Assembly (NCBI RefSeq): GCF_019649055.1
Contig: NW_026570461.1
Span: 40,061-104,060 of the forward strand
Length of the DNA stretch: 64,000 bases
From: Paramacrobiotus metropolitanus
Lineage: Eukaryota > Tardigrada > Eutardigrada > Parachela > Macrobiotidae
Direction: 5' to 3'
Position numbers and translations under genes: made by a program. Positions 33,731 to 46,283 of this stretch are shown in pieces (position 1 is the first letter of the stretch; every line of letters begins with the position of its first letter). The notes under the pieces were generated by a model. That model was not told the origin of the DNA. It worked only from the letters and a program-made list of their open reading frames with translations, and ran no database searches.

Positions 33731-35258
33731 TTGGATTGCCACAATGCGTTTTCGTAGCTCACGTGGCAATCCGTGACAATCCGTGACGCGGACGACGGAC
33801 CCTTCCCCATTCGTCCGGGATACATGACCGGGCGCCCCGATGTTTCTACTTCCGTCCATTAACCCAGGAAAACCGGGTACTAGAAGAGATGGAACTACAG
33901 TTTTGAAAATTGGTAGTTTGAGAAAGAAAAGTGTTTTTGATGTTCAGTTAGCAAAGTATAGACGCACCGCTGTTGCTAGATTTTACACTCATTACTACAG
34001 TTTAACTCAGAGATAATTTGCAAAGAATTTGCGAATATAAGATTTTTCTTTGGAACAATGGAGTAGTTGGTAGGTTACAGCACATGGCAAGATGGCAATA
34101 ACAGCGTTCTACACACAAGCATTTGCACTGCAAAGTTTTTTGAATTCTGAGTGTTCCGGGTAGTACGGGTCACAGCAATTTCAGAGCTACTTACAGCACT
34201 GATTACACAACTTTTTTGCATTTTCTTACCATTAATCGAGCGGGCGAGCGAAGCGAGCCCGCGTTTTTTCTTACATAAGCACATAAGGTTCTTAAGACAC
34301 CCCGAAACTGCGGTTCTAAGACACGGCGACTCTGACTTTTAGATCGCCGTGTGGCATTTAGTGACCCTTGGTTCCCGACCCTAAAAACTGTTTTAAGACT
34401 CTGCGACCGTAAACTTTGAGTCGCTTTTCAATCCAAAGTTTTGATCTTTCCTATATTTGCGGGATTCGAAAATAGTTCGAGAACTTAGCCCCAACCTGAA
34501 TTCCCAAGAGAATTTCTTAATACTTTAGAAAAATTTTAAATGCTTTAGAATTTTTCTAAACTATTCTGAACAGTCTAAAAAAAATTATTTATCGCTGACA
34601 ATATTTTTGAATGCCTTTACGTACGCGAAACGTTTACATATGTAAATATTACGATTAAGATTTAAGGAAATGTCGTAATTTTTTAAAATATTATTAAACA
34701 TCTTTATTGTATCTTCAGATATTTAAAACAATCGTTTTTCCCCTTATACTTTTAAGCATTTCTGAAATTTTAAATCAAATACTATATCTTAATAATTGAA
34801 CCATATCGTTTAAATCAAATGTTTGCAGAGATAAACGAAATAACGACGGTACGAAGAACTGACTTTGCTTCTGTGCAAAATCATTTCTGTAGCTTTCAAC
34901 GTCTAACTTAAGGAACTGACGCTTCTGACCAGTAGAGTGTCAGTATAGACGATTTTGATTAGGAGTAATTATTAGATTAAGACTGATTTTGTGAATATTA
35001 GAGTATGACGATTTCAGGCTTTTCAGCTCACTGAGAATTAAGCTTTTTTCGATAGGAATTAAATCCTCTAACGTAAAAAAAACATAAACGTGATTTGAAA
35101 TTCGCTATACAATAATTGAGATATTACAGTAATTAGATAATTTAAGATTTGAATATTTCCATACTACGCCATTTATGTGTTCAACGTTTGCTATATAGAT
35201 ATTCGATTATTTTTCCCAAGTCTCCAATTGCGATAAAACATTGCGCTGGTCGAAGGGT
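33731..35258. other. AT-rich intergenic DNA
   Basis: No supported gene. A short GC-rich palindrome (GAGCGGGCGAGCGAAGCGAG and onward) lies near 34239-34262 inside otherwise AT-rich DNA. The rest has no repeats or frames that I can support. Confidence 0.4.
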
Positions 35259-35266
35259 TTAAATAC

Positions 35267-36832
35267 GGGCAGGGGATAAAAGGTGGCAGTGGCACCTGCC
35301 ACTGGCATCTGCCACCGGCAACGGCAGTTGCCACCCACCACGCGTTGTGGCAAGCGATAAAAAGTGGCAACTCGAAAAATTAGGAATCAGTTTGAGAAGA
35401 TTTGTGCCATCCAACGATAAGTTCTGTTTTTAGGGAAAATCTGTGTTCCTTCACAAATGCAAATTATAGAACTTAATCATGGACACCTCAGCTGATGCTC
35501 AGTCTTGTGCTCGAGAAACAACCCTTGTTTGAAGACTGAGCAAGTTGAAGCACAACATTTTTTGCTGTGGTAGTGACGTTTTTGAATTTGCACTCTCTAA
35601 TTTGTTTCAAAGCCGCTTTGCACACTGCTACCTTTTTCTAATGCTTTTTTACGGGCTTGTGTCTTCTGATTTGAATTTCTGTTGATCAGCCAGGTTTGAA
35701 ATTCCATGCTAGAGTGTCAACTTAGCCGGAAATGGGCTACCTGCTCTGACTGAAGTGATATCAAATTGATTTTCTAAAAAAAATGCGCGTATGCAGATGG
35801 TTTACGTCACTGACGTCAGTTATAAGTTATAACAATCCTTTATTATGAAAAACACTTTTAATACGAGAGAGTCCGTATCGAATCCATACGGAATGATATC
35901 GAATCTCAACATGATATCGAATCCATATCATCTCGAGTCGATATCGAATGTTCGCTCATTGAAGATGATAAACAAATCGAAACAACCAGAATAACGACTA
36001 TTTGAACAGCGACTAGTAAATTTATAGGCGGACGCCCTCTTGTCTGCCAGAATCAACCGCTCTGGCCTTTTCCCCTTTAATGTCTTACTAATAGTCTGGG
36101 GCGGAACTAAAGACTTTGAGCCTCTCAGGTGGTGTTTTGCACATATGCGCGACAACCGTCCATGTGCCACATTAATGTCCAATTAAACGTGTTTAATTGT
36201 TATTAATGTGGCGTACGAGTATTGTGCGCCACATAACGTTTGTGTTTAAAATAAGCATAAAGGTTTTTGAGGGAATTGCATGGAACTGCAGTTTTAAGCA
36301 CTCGTATCAGCCTTCGTGCACTGCCAGCACTCAAGCGAAAAATTTTTATCGCTACACAACGACTTTTCTAAATTTTCGTTGTGTTTTTTATGACAGATAC
36401 GGTATGTTTCTTCCCTTCCCTCCCTCCACCTTCCCTTCCTTTGTCAAAGTCGTTTGATTTAAGCCACGATAATCAAGAGGTGACAGATTATAGTTCAGCC
36501 GATCAGGACATGTTGATGTGTCATCCATGAGACTGGATTTCGAAATTGCCTGCTGTTATCTGAATGCACGAATGAAACGCTTTTGTAATACCGTCGCATT
36601 ACCGCGCTTTGATCGTTAGCGGCACTGATTTTAGGAGTATTCCCCGAGAGTCGCGTCTGCTGAACAGCGTTGCAGCGCTCAGTGCACTGGAAAGCGCAGG
36701 CACAAGACTCAAGCTGATTCTGAGTTTTTTAAGTTGCCACGTTTTATCGCTTGCCAGAACGCGTAGTGGCAACTGCCACTGACGGTGGCAGTTGCCAGTG
36801 GCAGGTGCCACTGCCACCTTTTATCCCCTGCC
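35267..36832. mobile_element. 1.57-kb non-autonomous hAT-type element
   Basis: The inverted ends extend about 125 bases imperfectly: left GGGCAGGGGATAAAAGGTGG, right the inverse GGCAGGGGATAAAAGGTGGC. Within the ends the word GGCAGTGGCACCTGCCACTG and similar palindromes recur. The flanking direct repeat is TTAAATAC (35259-35266 and 36833-36840), an 8-bp duplication. No transposase is present; an 84-codon minus frame at 35928-36182 has no recognised feature. The 51-bp element at 1483 shares its ends. Confidence 0.85.
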
Positions 36833-36840
36833 TTAAATAC

Positions 36841-38569
36841 GAAAAGCCAATGGTTTCTCAAATACTCTGATTATACCTGTCAAGATAACAACAACTACCA
36901 AACTATTCAATCTCTCGGTCTCAATGTTTAGTTGCATGCTTGGCTTGTTAAAGTTATTATTAGTCATATGAACAATAAAAAACCTTGTCACCTGGCGGCG
37001 TTTTGTATCACTTTAATATCCAGCGTATGTGTATGGCAATATATTCTAGAGAAAAGATCGACATATTGCATCAGATTTTGTTATCCGATGATAATTCAAT
37101 AAAAAGCTTCTGCTTAATTGAATAGAATCTACGTGGAACTGGTCTTTTGTAGTTTCACAAGATTCCGAATTATGTGCTGATATTAATCTGCTAGGACCGT
37201 TTTTTAAGGTATCGTATATGAGTGGCAATGATATTTTAGTTTATCGCACTTCTGAAATTAGCCAGATATTCGTTGATGATTCTTCTGAAACCGCATATGT
37301 TCAAGGTTTGTCGTTGCTACTTCAAATCGAAAAGTAGAACTACTGTTGTATAGTTTATAGAGAGCTCCTGGTCCCAATGCATATGGTACGAAGGGCTTGT
37401 TAGATCATAACCACAAAGCAATGTTAGTATGCTGGCCGCAACTAGGTTATAACGGCTACCCGCGAGCCCGTAACGGAAATTATCTGAGTCGACAATTTTT
37501 TTTCAGAAATTTAAGAATTTTGAAGTGATATTAAATCAATTTTCTGAACTTTTTAGTGAATCCCAAATCATTTTTTAAAATTATTTTACTTGCAATTTCA
37601 CATACAATTTGAAATATCCTAAATTAAAAATTTCAGAAATAGATTTCATAATTTAGCTTTTTTAAAATATCTTAGATATTGTCTTGGTTTCGAAACAAAA
37701 TTACCAAATAGTGCTATTGTTCTAACTTTCTAAAAAATTTTCCTATTGCTGGCACATAGATAAATTTGAAGCCCTAAAATATTTTTAAAATGATTCCCGC
37801 AAGGTTTTATTAACCTGAAATTAAGGTGATATGCATAACTACTTGGAAGCGTATCCTTGTGAGCTTTCGAAGAGTGCAGTGGAACGCACATGACACATCG
37901 GTAAATTCGTGTGTTTATCTGTTTTTTTTTGTAACTCAGAAATTCTTATCATCGAACGAATTTAAAATTTGAAAAATGCATAATCATAACCCGAAAAAAT
38001 CTGGAAGTGTTCCAATAGAAACCAAGAGTGGGAGAGCGGCTAGCGCTTAGCAAGCACAATATTGTCTATCGTTTTGGTTTGTACTTTGTTGTCGCGAACC
38101 GGTTGCCGCACTGTTAATTATTCAGGTTCGTTCGATAGAGAATTTTGTTAACACCCGACATCAACAGAACTTTTCTGAAAAAGATAAGCTATTCTCGTCT
38201 GCAACGTCGCCAGTTAAAATAGTGAGCAAGTTAAAATTATAAATAAGAAGACCTCTTACAGCCCTGCTCAGCCAAGTTGGGGCAGTTTTTCAAAAAATTA
38301 GCATGGGTCAGCCGTCATAAAATACTTTCTTATTTAATTTTTTCTTAGTTGCCTTAAGGCAAGCTTGGGTATCCGACGTCTTTTGCACTTGAGGATTTTA
38401 CTTTGAGAACGCTTGTCGAATAATAGGGAAATGATAATCAAAGTAGGCCAGAGGAAATAAGCGGCTCAACCCACCCAACTTGGTGGCAGTGGTCGTGTTT
38501 AAAAGTTCTTTACAAATTCTGATGACCTCGTTGACCAAAAGCAATATTTCTGAGCTGTTGGTCATTCAG
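36841..38569. other. AT-rich intergenic DNA
   Basis: No gene, RNA or transposon end is supported here. The last bases (38560-38569) form the acceptor before the Ig exon. Confidence 0.4.
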
Positions 38570-38983
38570 TGTGGCTGTACAGAGAGGCAGGACCTCCGGG
38601 AGCCCAGTTGCCGTTCTCCGATAGCTGTGTTGATTTTGTCTGGACCAACCACGGCATTCCCTTCGAAAGTGCGGGCTGCATACAAACCGCCGACCTGCCG
38701 ATAGTGAAATCGTGTATTGATTTGGAATCAGAGCATGCCCGCACACGCAGTTTCAGCGAATACACGGATATGATCCCTATTAAACAAATTTATTATATAC
38801 GAGCCGGTAAGGATACGGTGACCTTTGTCTGCGGTGAGCGGCGCACTCAGGGAAAGCGGTGGGATGCGACATGTTTCCGCGACGACCTTGACTGATTCTG
38901 GAAAACACACTGCAGCGAATTTGCAACAATACGCATCCCGACTGTTAACACACCGTCCGTTCCTTTCGAGATTGTGAACGGCG
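38570..38983 (+). pseudogene. Ig-family exon with one in-frame TGA
   Basis: The acceptor GTCATTCAG precedes a phase-1 exon of 414 bases that ends at a GTAACT donor, also phase 1. The family's other Ig exons are 387-402 bases. It encodes SCVDFVWTNHGIPF, then YYIRAGKDTVTFVCG, a typical A-prime/B strand with Cys. TGA at about 38893-38895 (after FRDDLD) interrupts the frame, which then continues FWKTHCSEFATIRIPTVN to the donor. No signal or tail exon was recognised nearby. It is probably a recent pseudogene piece. Confidence 0.45.
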
Positions 38984-39754
38984 GTAACTGTCGTTTGTGA
39001 TATTCGCACGAATTTTAACTGGTCTGTATGTTTCACAAGTACAAGGGATCACCCGGCACATGGCACTAAATTTGGTGACATTCAAGAATATTAATTTTTA
39101 CCTTTCGCGCACTCTTTGACTTTTGTTCATAGTGCTCGTGATATTCTACAGAAAAATGATGTAAAACATTGGCGTAAATCCGCATGTGTGCGCTAATACA
39201 AATTAGGTTGGAGATTTGTGAGTATCCGAAAAGGTGAAACAGAAATCGGTCTATCAAAAGTCTGGTTATGCACCGAAATTTTTTTAATTCTGCTGAGTTC
39301 ACGCACATAAATAAAATGCTGTTTCGATACGGAACCAGAATGCTGCATTACGCCTACCACAACATCAAATTATACTTATAAAGAAGCAAAGTCAAATAAT
39401 ATCGGTTTTTTTTGTGCCGATAGTGTATTTGGCATGCATCATTCAAATTTCATGCTGTGTAAAACCATGCAGAGGGTGAATAGTGTGGCAGTGCGCGCCG
39501 GGGTATGGAGTTTAGTATGACTGTGTGAGCATCGAGTTGTGCTGCCCATGAGTTTGCATTTGTAGCTTTGTAGATGCGCTTCAATTTACCGGATTGGCTT
39601 TTACCGGTACAGTGTATATGCACATAGAGACGAAATGACAACCAGTCACTAACCACTTACAGTAATTACGGTACTACTCTAGCCATTTACGGTTAACCGT
39701 GGACACTTTTGCTGCGGCTGTCTATGGGCATAGCATAAAGGCCGGTTTACGCCA

Positions 39755-40036
39755 ATGAAATGGATGTGGCACCGAGTTAGGGCACTAGTTGTTTACCTTG
39801 TTTGCTTAGATTGCAATGGTATGATGATTTTGTCCGCTAATGGGACGCGTATTTTGCAGAGGGCCTACGCAACTTCCGGTTCCCCTCATGGAAGATATTC
39901 TCCTTCTTCTGGATGTACTTTTCAAATTTGCTGCGAAAAGGTGCGTGATTTACAACAGTCGTTCATTCACGGTGGTTTCTCCAAAATCATCTTATGGTTC
40001 AAAAAGGTGATGGAACAGCTGCTTCGTATCAAGTGA
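39755..40036 (+). CDS. Possible secreted Cys-containing peptide (93 aa)
   Basis: ATG 39755 starts MKWMWHRVRALVVYLVCLDC, which looks like a signal peptide. A short Cys-containing segment (SSGCTFQICCEK) and an amphipathic basic end (SKIILWFKKVMEQLLRIK) follow. A GTATGA donor-like site and a TTTTGCAG acceptor-like site lie inside, so the true product may be spliced. No family was recognised. Low confidence. Confidence 0.25.
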   Translation: MKWMWHRVRALVVYLVCLDCNGMMILSANGTRILQRAYATSGSPHGRYSPSSGCTFQICCEKVRDLQQSFIHGGFSKIILWFKKVMEQLLRIK

Positions 40037-40391
40037 TCCTTTTTATTCTCGCCATTTTCCGTATACTACAATCTGTAGCGTGTAAAGTTAAGAAGTTAGT
40101 TTCCCAATGGTTTTTGCAGTATCATAGGTTTCCTTTTTAACGGTGTTCATTCACCATATTAGAAACACAGTTATCACTATCTCCCGGAATATATAGATTT
40201 CGCCACACAAAATCAATCTGCACAGAATCCGAGAACGTACGCGGAAAATTTTCAAAAGGCACGAAAGAAATCCATTAAATTTTTTCCCACAGATCTTAAG
40301 TCTTAAATAACGTACAGATATTAAAATTTACCTAAAGCGAGTCTTTAGTACAAGTACAGCACATTTAAAATATGAAGACTGGAATTGTCTT

Positions 40392-40446
40392 GCAGTGATT
40401 AAAATTAGGTAAATGTAGGTTACATTTCCCTAATTTTAATCACTGC
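40392..40446. repeat. 26-bp inverted repeat (hairpin)
   Basis: The arm starting GCAGTGATTAAAATTAGG at 40392-40417 pairs with 40421-40446 with a single mismatch and a 3-base loop. No target duplication was found. It is either a tiny foldback element or a precursor-like hairpin. Confidence 0.8.
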
Positions 40447-41100
40447 ATTATGTATGTGTACGCTACATTATGTAGCCAACAGACAAGAAAGCCTGACACT
40501 TGACACTGAATTTCCGCGTCTGCTCATTATGGTGCTCGCTGTTGGATGTTCCGGCTGCTAATCGACATGTCATCGTGGACGCACTCAATATCCACTTGTG
40601 GGACTGCAGTAACTGACTGCAGATTTTTGCATCTGCCGCCTACTAACGGTTACGAAAGCAAGCGTGCAGTGAGCCTCTGATGTCAAAGTGAGCGTTTTAA
40701 GAATTTTATTTTTGACTAGCAAGCTTGTTAACCTGAGGGCCAGCGTAAGCGCAAAGGAAGGGGGGACGGCCGTGAGCCCGGCAGTTCGAAAAAAATCCGA
40801 CATTTAGAAAAATCATAGAAAAGCAGTTTTTTAGAGCTTCTTTCTACAATTACTCCATTTTCTCCTCGAGTTTTGCACCTGCGCGTTATTTGTTTGTTTT
40901 CTCACTCCGGAAAGGGGAAGGTGGTGAAATGTTAAGAAATCGTGGAACGCTGGTTTCATGTCACAATGATCTTCATATTTACGAGCAAAACTGGAAAGCT
41001 GATCCATAATAAAGTCTATTTGCTTCCCAAACTTTGGAAATGTAATTTCCCTGGTTATTTGTTTTTCTGGATGTTGGCTCACAAAACGGTTTCCTGCAGT

Positions 41101-42045
41101 GCATAAATACTATTGATTCGGCTATGCAGTGGTCCAAAACATGCAAAAGGGTATCTGCATTGCGCGAATGCGAATGTTTATCAATAGTTATTTGTGCTAG
41201 CTAAGCTGTTCAAATTACTGTGAAAAGCATCACGCAAACAAGTGTTCTGTCTAGCAGTTCAAACACAGTCTGTATTTCGCCGCCAAGTAATTCGAGATGT
41301 TCGAGGAATATCGGCCTCGCTACCGCTGCATCAGCATATTATCACCAAGTTTTGCTCAGTGATCAAAAGGCAAAGGAGAGCGCACTCACCAGGGTCATCT
41401 TCCTGCTGGGTTAGGGAAATAAAAGCTGTATCGTAGTCAAGCTGAACAGACAGAGCTGTTCAGTGTGTTCGGCTTGACTACAGCTGTATGCATGATCGAT
41501 CGCCAGTACGGAGTACTGCACCTGTGCTGCGAATCTGTGACACAACCATTCGGATACTAACTACGCTAAACTATGCATAATTTCCGGTGAGAGTTGCGCA
41601 AACTGCAAAGTGCCATCAATTCCCGACTGATGTTTATACAGATGTGCATCAGAAATCCTCTTCCACCGGAGAATTTATTTACACTTGGTGATGCCTAAGT
41701 GTGCTCGAATGAGGTTACTAAGAAGCTGACTGTCACCTGACAAGCTGTTTTAATAATTTGGTTTTCCTCTTCTGTGAAGCCAATCTGTTGGCTATACCAC
41801 TGTACGTACAGCTTGATCATGTACTTCCTCTTTCATGCTGCGCGACACCGGTTCGTGCATTGCTGCTTTATTTTATTGTCCACTGCTGTAAAACGGACGC
41901 ACGAAAACATTAAATTCCTTGCTATCATCAATCCATCAAAGGCTGCAGTGAATATCTTAAGCGCGCTGTTGACCTTGCGGCGACATCTTCTAAATTTAAA
42001 TGCTTCTTCTGTTTATATGCTTTCCATATTTGTATTCAGCTAATA
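41101..42045. promoter_or_regulatory. Upstream region shared by the multi-pass membrane gene copies
   Basis: The region resembles 24010-24820 and 49490-50920 in order. Shared words include GCGAATGCGAATGTTTAT and CGCCGCCAAGTAA followed by GAGATGTTCGAGGAA-like sequence, then AGAGCGCACTC-CCAGGG. Because it precedes exon 1 in all three copies, it probably holds the promoter and 5' leader. A hairpin (TAGTCAAGCTGAACA inverted at about 41455-41472) lies within it. Role inferred. Confidence 0.45.
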
Positions 42046-43469
42046 ATGCGTGTGGGGTGTGAGACTGCAACGTCGCTTCCGGTATCCACGACCATACCGG
42101 TATTTTCACCATGGACAGTGACTACCATACATGCAGAAACATCTGACTCCACGGTACGACCACACGACGGGATTGTACCGAAGGTGCGGCGTTTGACGGA
42201 GCAGTACCGCGGGAAACTAGTACGTGGACTGCTGGCTACCGTCAGCAAAAAGCACCAACTACGCAGTGAAAAGAGCACAGCGAGCAGTAGCGACGAGAGC
42301 ACCTGGAAGGTTAACGGAGCGTGTGTGGAATTCATTGGTGGGGCACTGTATGTCGTGTTCTACTTGTTGGCGCCGATATGGTTGCTTTCACAAGCCCGGG
42401 GGATCATCAATACAACTGGCGAAATATGTTAGTACATACGAGTAATAACAAAAAATTGTTTTACTTGAATTTTCACTGATATAATTACTGCAAGCGTGAA
42501 TAATTAATTTATGGGTGGTTATACTTGCAAGCTTGTCCGGTAATTTTTCCAGTTCAGCGAACAATACAATTCCACGGGTCACGGTACACTCCACACTACG
42601 GCGCGCCACGCAACACTATTCACGCTCTACATGCATGTGGCATGTCTGATGCATGCCACATATTAATCTAAATTATAATAATATTAAGATTTATAACTTT
42701 ATAACTATATTTTTTAACAATTTATATCGATGGTATATTATATTATCGATATAAATTCCAAAATAATAGCTCTTCTCTTTTATAATTTTTCTTGAATCTT
42801 GAGAGGGATACATTTGCCCTAGCACAACAAATATTGTGGGAACGGCGATAAATAATTTATGATGGAAACTGTACATCTGCTGATTGTAATTAACCGCTGC
42901 TTGCGTAAAGGTCAACCCAAACACAACGGACTGATTTCCTTTGCCGGAGGCACAATAACCGTTGACTGGAACGGCCGCACCTTCCAGCCATCGGCGGAGC
43001 TGCTGAACGCTACCGACGAACGCCAACTGACCAACCGCATCGATCGTAACGATTCGCTGGCGATTGTCATGAGAAAATGGTGCTTCCAGCTGCATTGCAG
43101 TGAGTCTATTAACTCTGACAAAACGCAAAACTCTCTCCAAGTGGTCTTCCAGGTAACGACATGTCACAACTGGGCTACTGTCCCCGCATGAATGTTACGG
43201 ACTGGACAGCACCAGCGCTGCGGACGCGTGGTGTTGAGGCACTTATTGTCGGGGGGTTTGGAGTTTATCTGGTGTTCATGGAAATAATAATAGTATTTAT
43301 CACGCTCGCCAGCAGCAAAGGGGAAATATACGCGGTGTTTTTCCTATTCGTTCCCCACACAGCAGCGGCAGTGGCGACGGTAGTGTACCTTATCGGATTC
43401 TACACAGACTGGCCGCCCATCTATTTTGTTCCAGTAGAGGGTGACTCAATTGCTACGCGACGCTATTAA
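42046..43469 (+). CDS. Multi-pass membrane protein of a local gene family, three exons
   Basis: Exons are 42046-42427, 42911-43099 and 43153-43469, joined at phase 1 (donors GTTAGT and GTGAGT). The total is 888 bases and 295 residues. Exon 1 starts MRVGCETATSLPVSTTIPVF, has a basic stretch (KVRRLTEQYRGKLVRGLL) and a membrane segment (GGALYVVFYLLAPIWLLS). Exon 2 encodes a likely outer loop (HNGLISFAGGT, DWNGRTFQPSAELLNATDER) with a glycosylation site and Cys. Exon 3 has NVTDWTAPA, then two membrane segments (LIVGGFGVYLVFMEIIIVFI and YAVFFLFVPHTAAAVATVVY) and a short tail. Three membrane passes are visible; the true N-terminus may lie in an earlier exon, since an acceptor-like site precedes the ATG. 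I recognise no named family. Related copies at 24.8 and 50.9 kb are broken, making this the reference copy. Confidence 0.6.
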
Positions 43470-44478
43470 AAAGGGAGGATACTGGCGTTAAGACCAGAAG
43501 TATGTACCATAATTCAATCGAGCAAAAATTCTAATTTGCTTATATACAGTATTTTGTCAAATGGTTTTATCTTTCGCCATTTTTCCCGATAGCAGGACTA
43601 TTTGGCTGAAACATATTAGGTATGTACTCTTGATGCCGAGTAAGCGTTTATAGGTTTGAAAATTAACTCTCCTGCTTTCTGCATACGCACTAGTTTGAGC
43701 CTGTACCATTTTGCATGCGCCAGCTTGTGTATTTGGCTTACTTTGGCCGTTGGAACAATTTTTAGAAACAGCTGTCGAAGTATCTTCAGCCCTCTGGCCC
43801 AGTTGTATTCCAAACCCAAAAATAATCAAAGATCGGACCATGTGAATGTTTTACGCAATGATAAGTTTAATTTCCGTTATCCTCGGTCAAATCAAAGTAG
43901 CCAGATCATAAATAGTTAGAGATTAGAAATCGCAACAGTTAAAAGAATTTTAAAAAAACAATCAAACGCAGCTATTTCAAATGCACCGTAGCGTTTTACA
44001 GTAAAGGGTGTGGCGTGGCGCGTCCTAGTACGGAGCTGGCGTCACCCGTGAATTCGTATATCGCTATTTTGATGCGATGGAAAACAAGCTTGTACGCCCG
44101 CACATCGATGCGGGCAGAACATACCTGCTGAACGTGGTTCGTGCATCACTATGATGACTTCATTGCTAATCCGTCTAACAGTAAAAATCAGAAATATATC
44201 TGTACTTCGATTTTTCGTATATCTTGGAAAATACATGGTAGGCACACTTCGTGAGATTAAGAAACAACAGTAAGACACGCCGAGTAACAGTAAGACACCT
44301 CGAGAGGAATTTTGTGCTTTGCTATTCACTGGATTCACATTTTACACATTAGTTCATGAACGTAAAAGCTGAAAAAAAACGATTAAAATATTCTGCTCAG
44401 TTTGCCATAAACAGCGCAAAATGTAGAGACAAATCAAATTATCGATGGACGAACCCTCGTGAAACCAGGACGTATTGG
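43470..44478. other. 3' flank and spacer
   Basis: Bases 43800-43920 match the sequence after the truncated copy at 25700-25830. Bases 44080-44200 resemble the end of the duplicated block at 23600-23760. No gene is supported. Confidence 0.4.
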
Positions 44479-46283
44479 TTACTGTACCTTACACGGTTCT
44501 GCGTGTCGTGAATAAGCGGTTTCATTGTATTTAACGTCATAGACGCTGCGCGGAATTGGTATTGCACAGTCAATCGGCAGATAGATGTCTCGACGAGACA
44601 ACGGAGAGCTGGTGGCAAAACCGCGGAAGGTGTACACTTCACCCCATACTGTATCGTTTTCGTGCAGGAGCAGCGTGTTGTTCGTCCACCATTGGCGGAA
44701 CCACGCGAAATCGCAGCCGCAATGCAATCGCCACAAATACTCGCGATATCGCGGCTCAAAGTCCCGTGCCGGGTTAGAGCTAAACGGGTTAAAGTCATAG
44801 GCTTCGAGACTCAACAAGCTCAATGCTGTCAGATCACTGAAGGAATCACTCTGTAGACTGCGAATCGTGGTATTGACAAACGTCAGGATGCGTAGTTTTT
44901 GAAGGCGTTGGAAATCGTCACGCTCCACGTCCAGATCGCTGCAGTACCAAATACTAAAGTGCAACAGACTGGTCAAACCGAAATCACCAGGTAGCGCCGT
45001 CGAACGACTGCTGATGCAGTTGAATAATTCGAATAAAAAGATGGTCTGTCGAATCGGCGCAATGTCGGACGACACAACGGGAAGATTTCCGTAAAAAGTC
45101 CAGACCGTCGGGCGCGGTGGCTGCCGTGACAGCGCCTTAGCCACCTCGCGCGTCTCACGCACCCGTTCATCGTCCGTGCAGTTGACATCCACAAATGGGT
45201 CGTGTGGCCAGTGCTCGTCGCACCAACTGTAATCCCGCTGCATAGAAGTACACTGATTGAGCAGTTGCACGGCGCACTCATTGTCAGTCATCGGTTGGCT
45301 CGAGAAACTGAGGGACTCGTCAACGGTTTTGGTCTGATTTTCACACCGTGATGAGAAGGGATCATTATCTACAAAGTACAAACAATTTGCATAACTCTCG
45401 AGCATGTACGGTGAATTTGGAGTCAGAAATAGCTTGTCCAACTCACAAAGGTCTTCGTTAACCGAAAACGAGTAAAGACTACTCCGAATTGCAAGCGTTT
45501 TATTCGGGAACGCTGCTTCGGTGCAGTCGATGGGCAGGAAAACATTGTCGAACTCTAAATCTTCGTTGCGCCACGAGTCGTATTCGATGCGGTAAATCTG
45601 CCCTTCGTTCGCATACTGCATTAATCCGCTGTTGCTAAACCAGCGCCGGAACTGCTTAAACTCACAGCCGCAATGCAGTCTCACTATATAGTTGTGAATA
45701 TCTTCGGGGTACTCCAACATTTCGACTAATCCGCGCTCCAACGACAACAGTCGCAGTCCAGGCAAATCAGCAAAGGTGCCTTCTTCGAGGACGTTCAGTG
45801 TGGTGTTGGCGAACTGGATGAGTCGGAGTTTGGCGGACTGCCAAAAGTCGGCTAGTCTTACATCCAAGGCGCGGCAGTTGTGGACGCTGAATTCCAGCAA
45901 ATGCGGCAGGCGCAGTTGGGCCAATTTCTTGGTGGCGCGCGTAGAACGGCAGTTATGCAGTTGGAAGACAACCGTCTGTTCGCGCACCGGCGCCACGTTT
46001 TCGAAAACGACTAGGGGTCCGTCATTCAGACTGATGAACACCGCTTTCAGCGGCGGTTTGCATAGCGCTATCGCCAGGTGCCTCACTTCCTCGTTTGAGG
46101 CTTGGCTGCTGCAGTTAATGGCAAGCCCTTGATTCTGCGCGCACGCGAGAGAGCCGCTAACGTTGAAGCGCACTCCGCAGTGGGCGGTGAACTGCAGCTC
46201 ACACTGGTCACGTGTCATCAGTTCGGTGTTGAAGTTCGGAAGCGGCCTAAACATCCCAGCATTGTCGTTCTGGAACCCGTCAT
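44479..46283 (-). CDS. Large exon of a two-module extracellular LRR-like protein
   Basis: The frame is open for about 600 residues. An AAACAG acceptor at 46284 suggests the exon starts at 46283 (phase 1), ahead of the internal ATG at 46254, so a signal-peptide exon probably lies upstream. Two homologous modules follow each other. Each has an N-terminal Cys segment (TRDQCELQFTAHC; TDNECAVQLLNQC) and irregular LRR-like repeats (LRLIQFANTTLNVLEEGTFA; LRILTFVNTTIRSLQSDSFS). Each then has a C-terminal cap (RLHCGCEFKQFRRWF; RLHCGCDFAWFRQWW) and ends LPIDC. There are many N-glycosylation sites. The reading ends at TAA 44479-44481, but a GTAAGG donor at 44492 could splice to a further exon. It is likely a secreted or surface recognition protein; the ligand is unknown. 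Confidence 0.65.

Larger units (their letters stand above)
38984..41100. other. Intergenic with one weak secreted-peptide frame
   Basis: Apart from the frame at 39755 and the hairpin at 40392 (both listed separately), I see no supported gene. The right edge near 41100 is where homology to the 24.0-kb block begins. Confidence 0.35.

Noticed and set aside
34239-34262. GC-rich GAGCGGGC palindrome as a relative of the 17.4-kb hAT MITE
   Set aside because: It shares only the short word GAGCGA, has no element ends and no target duplication.
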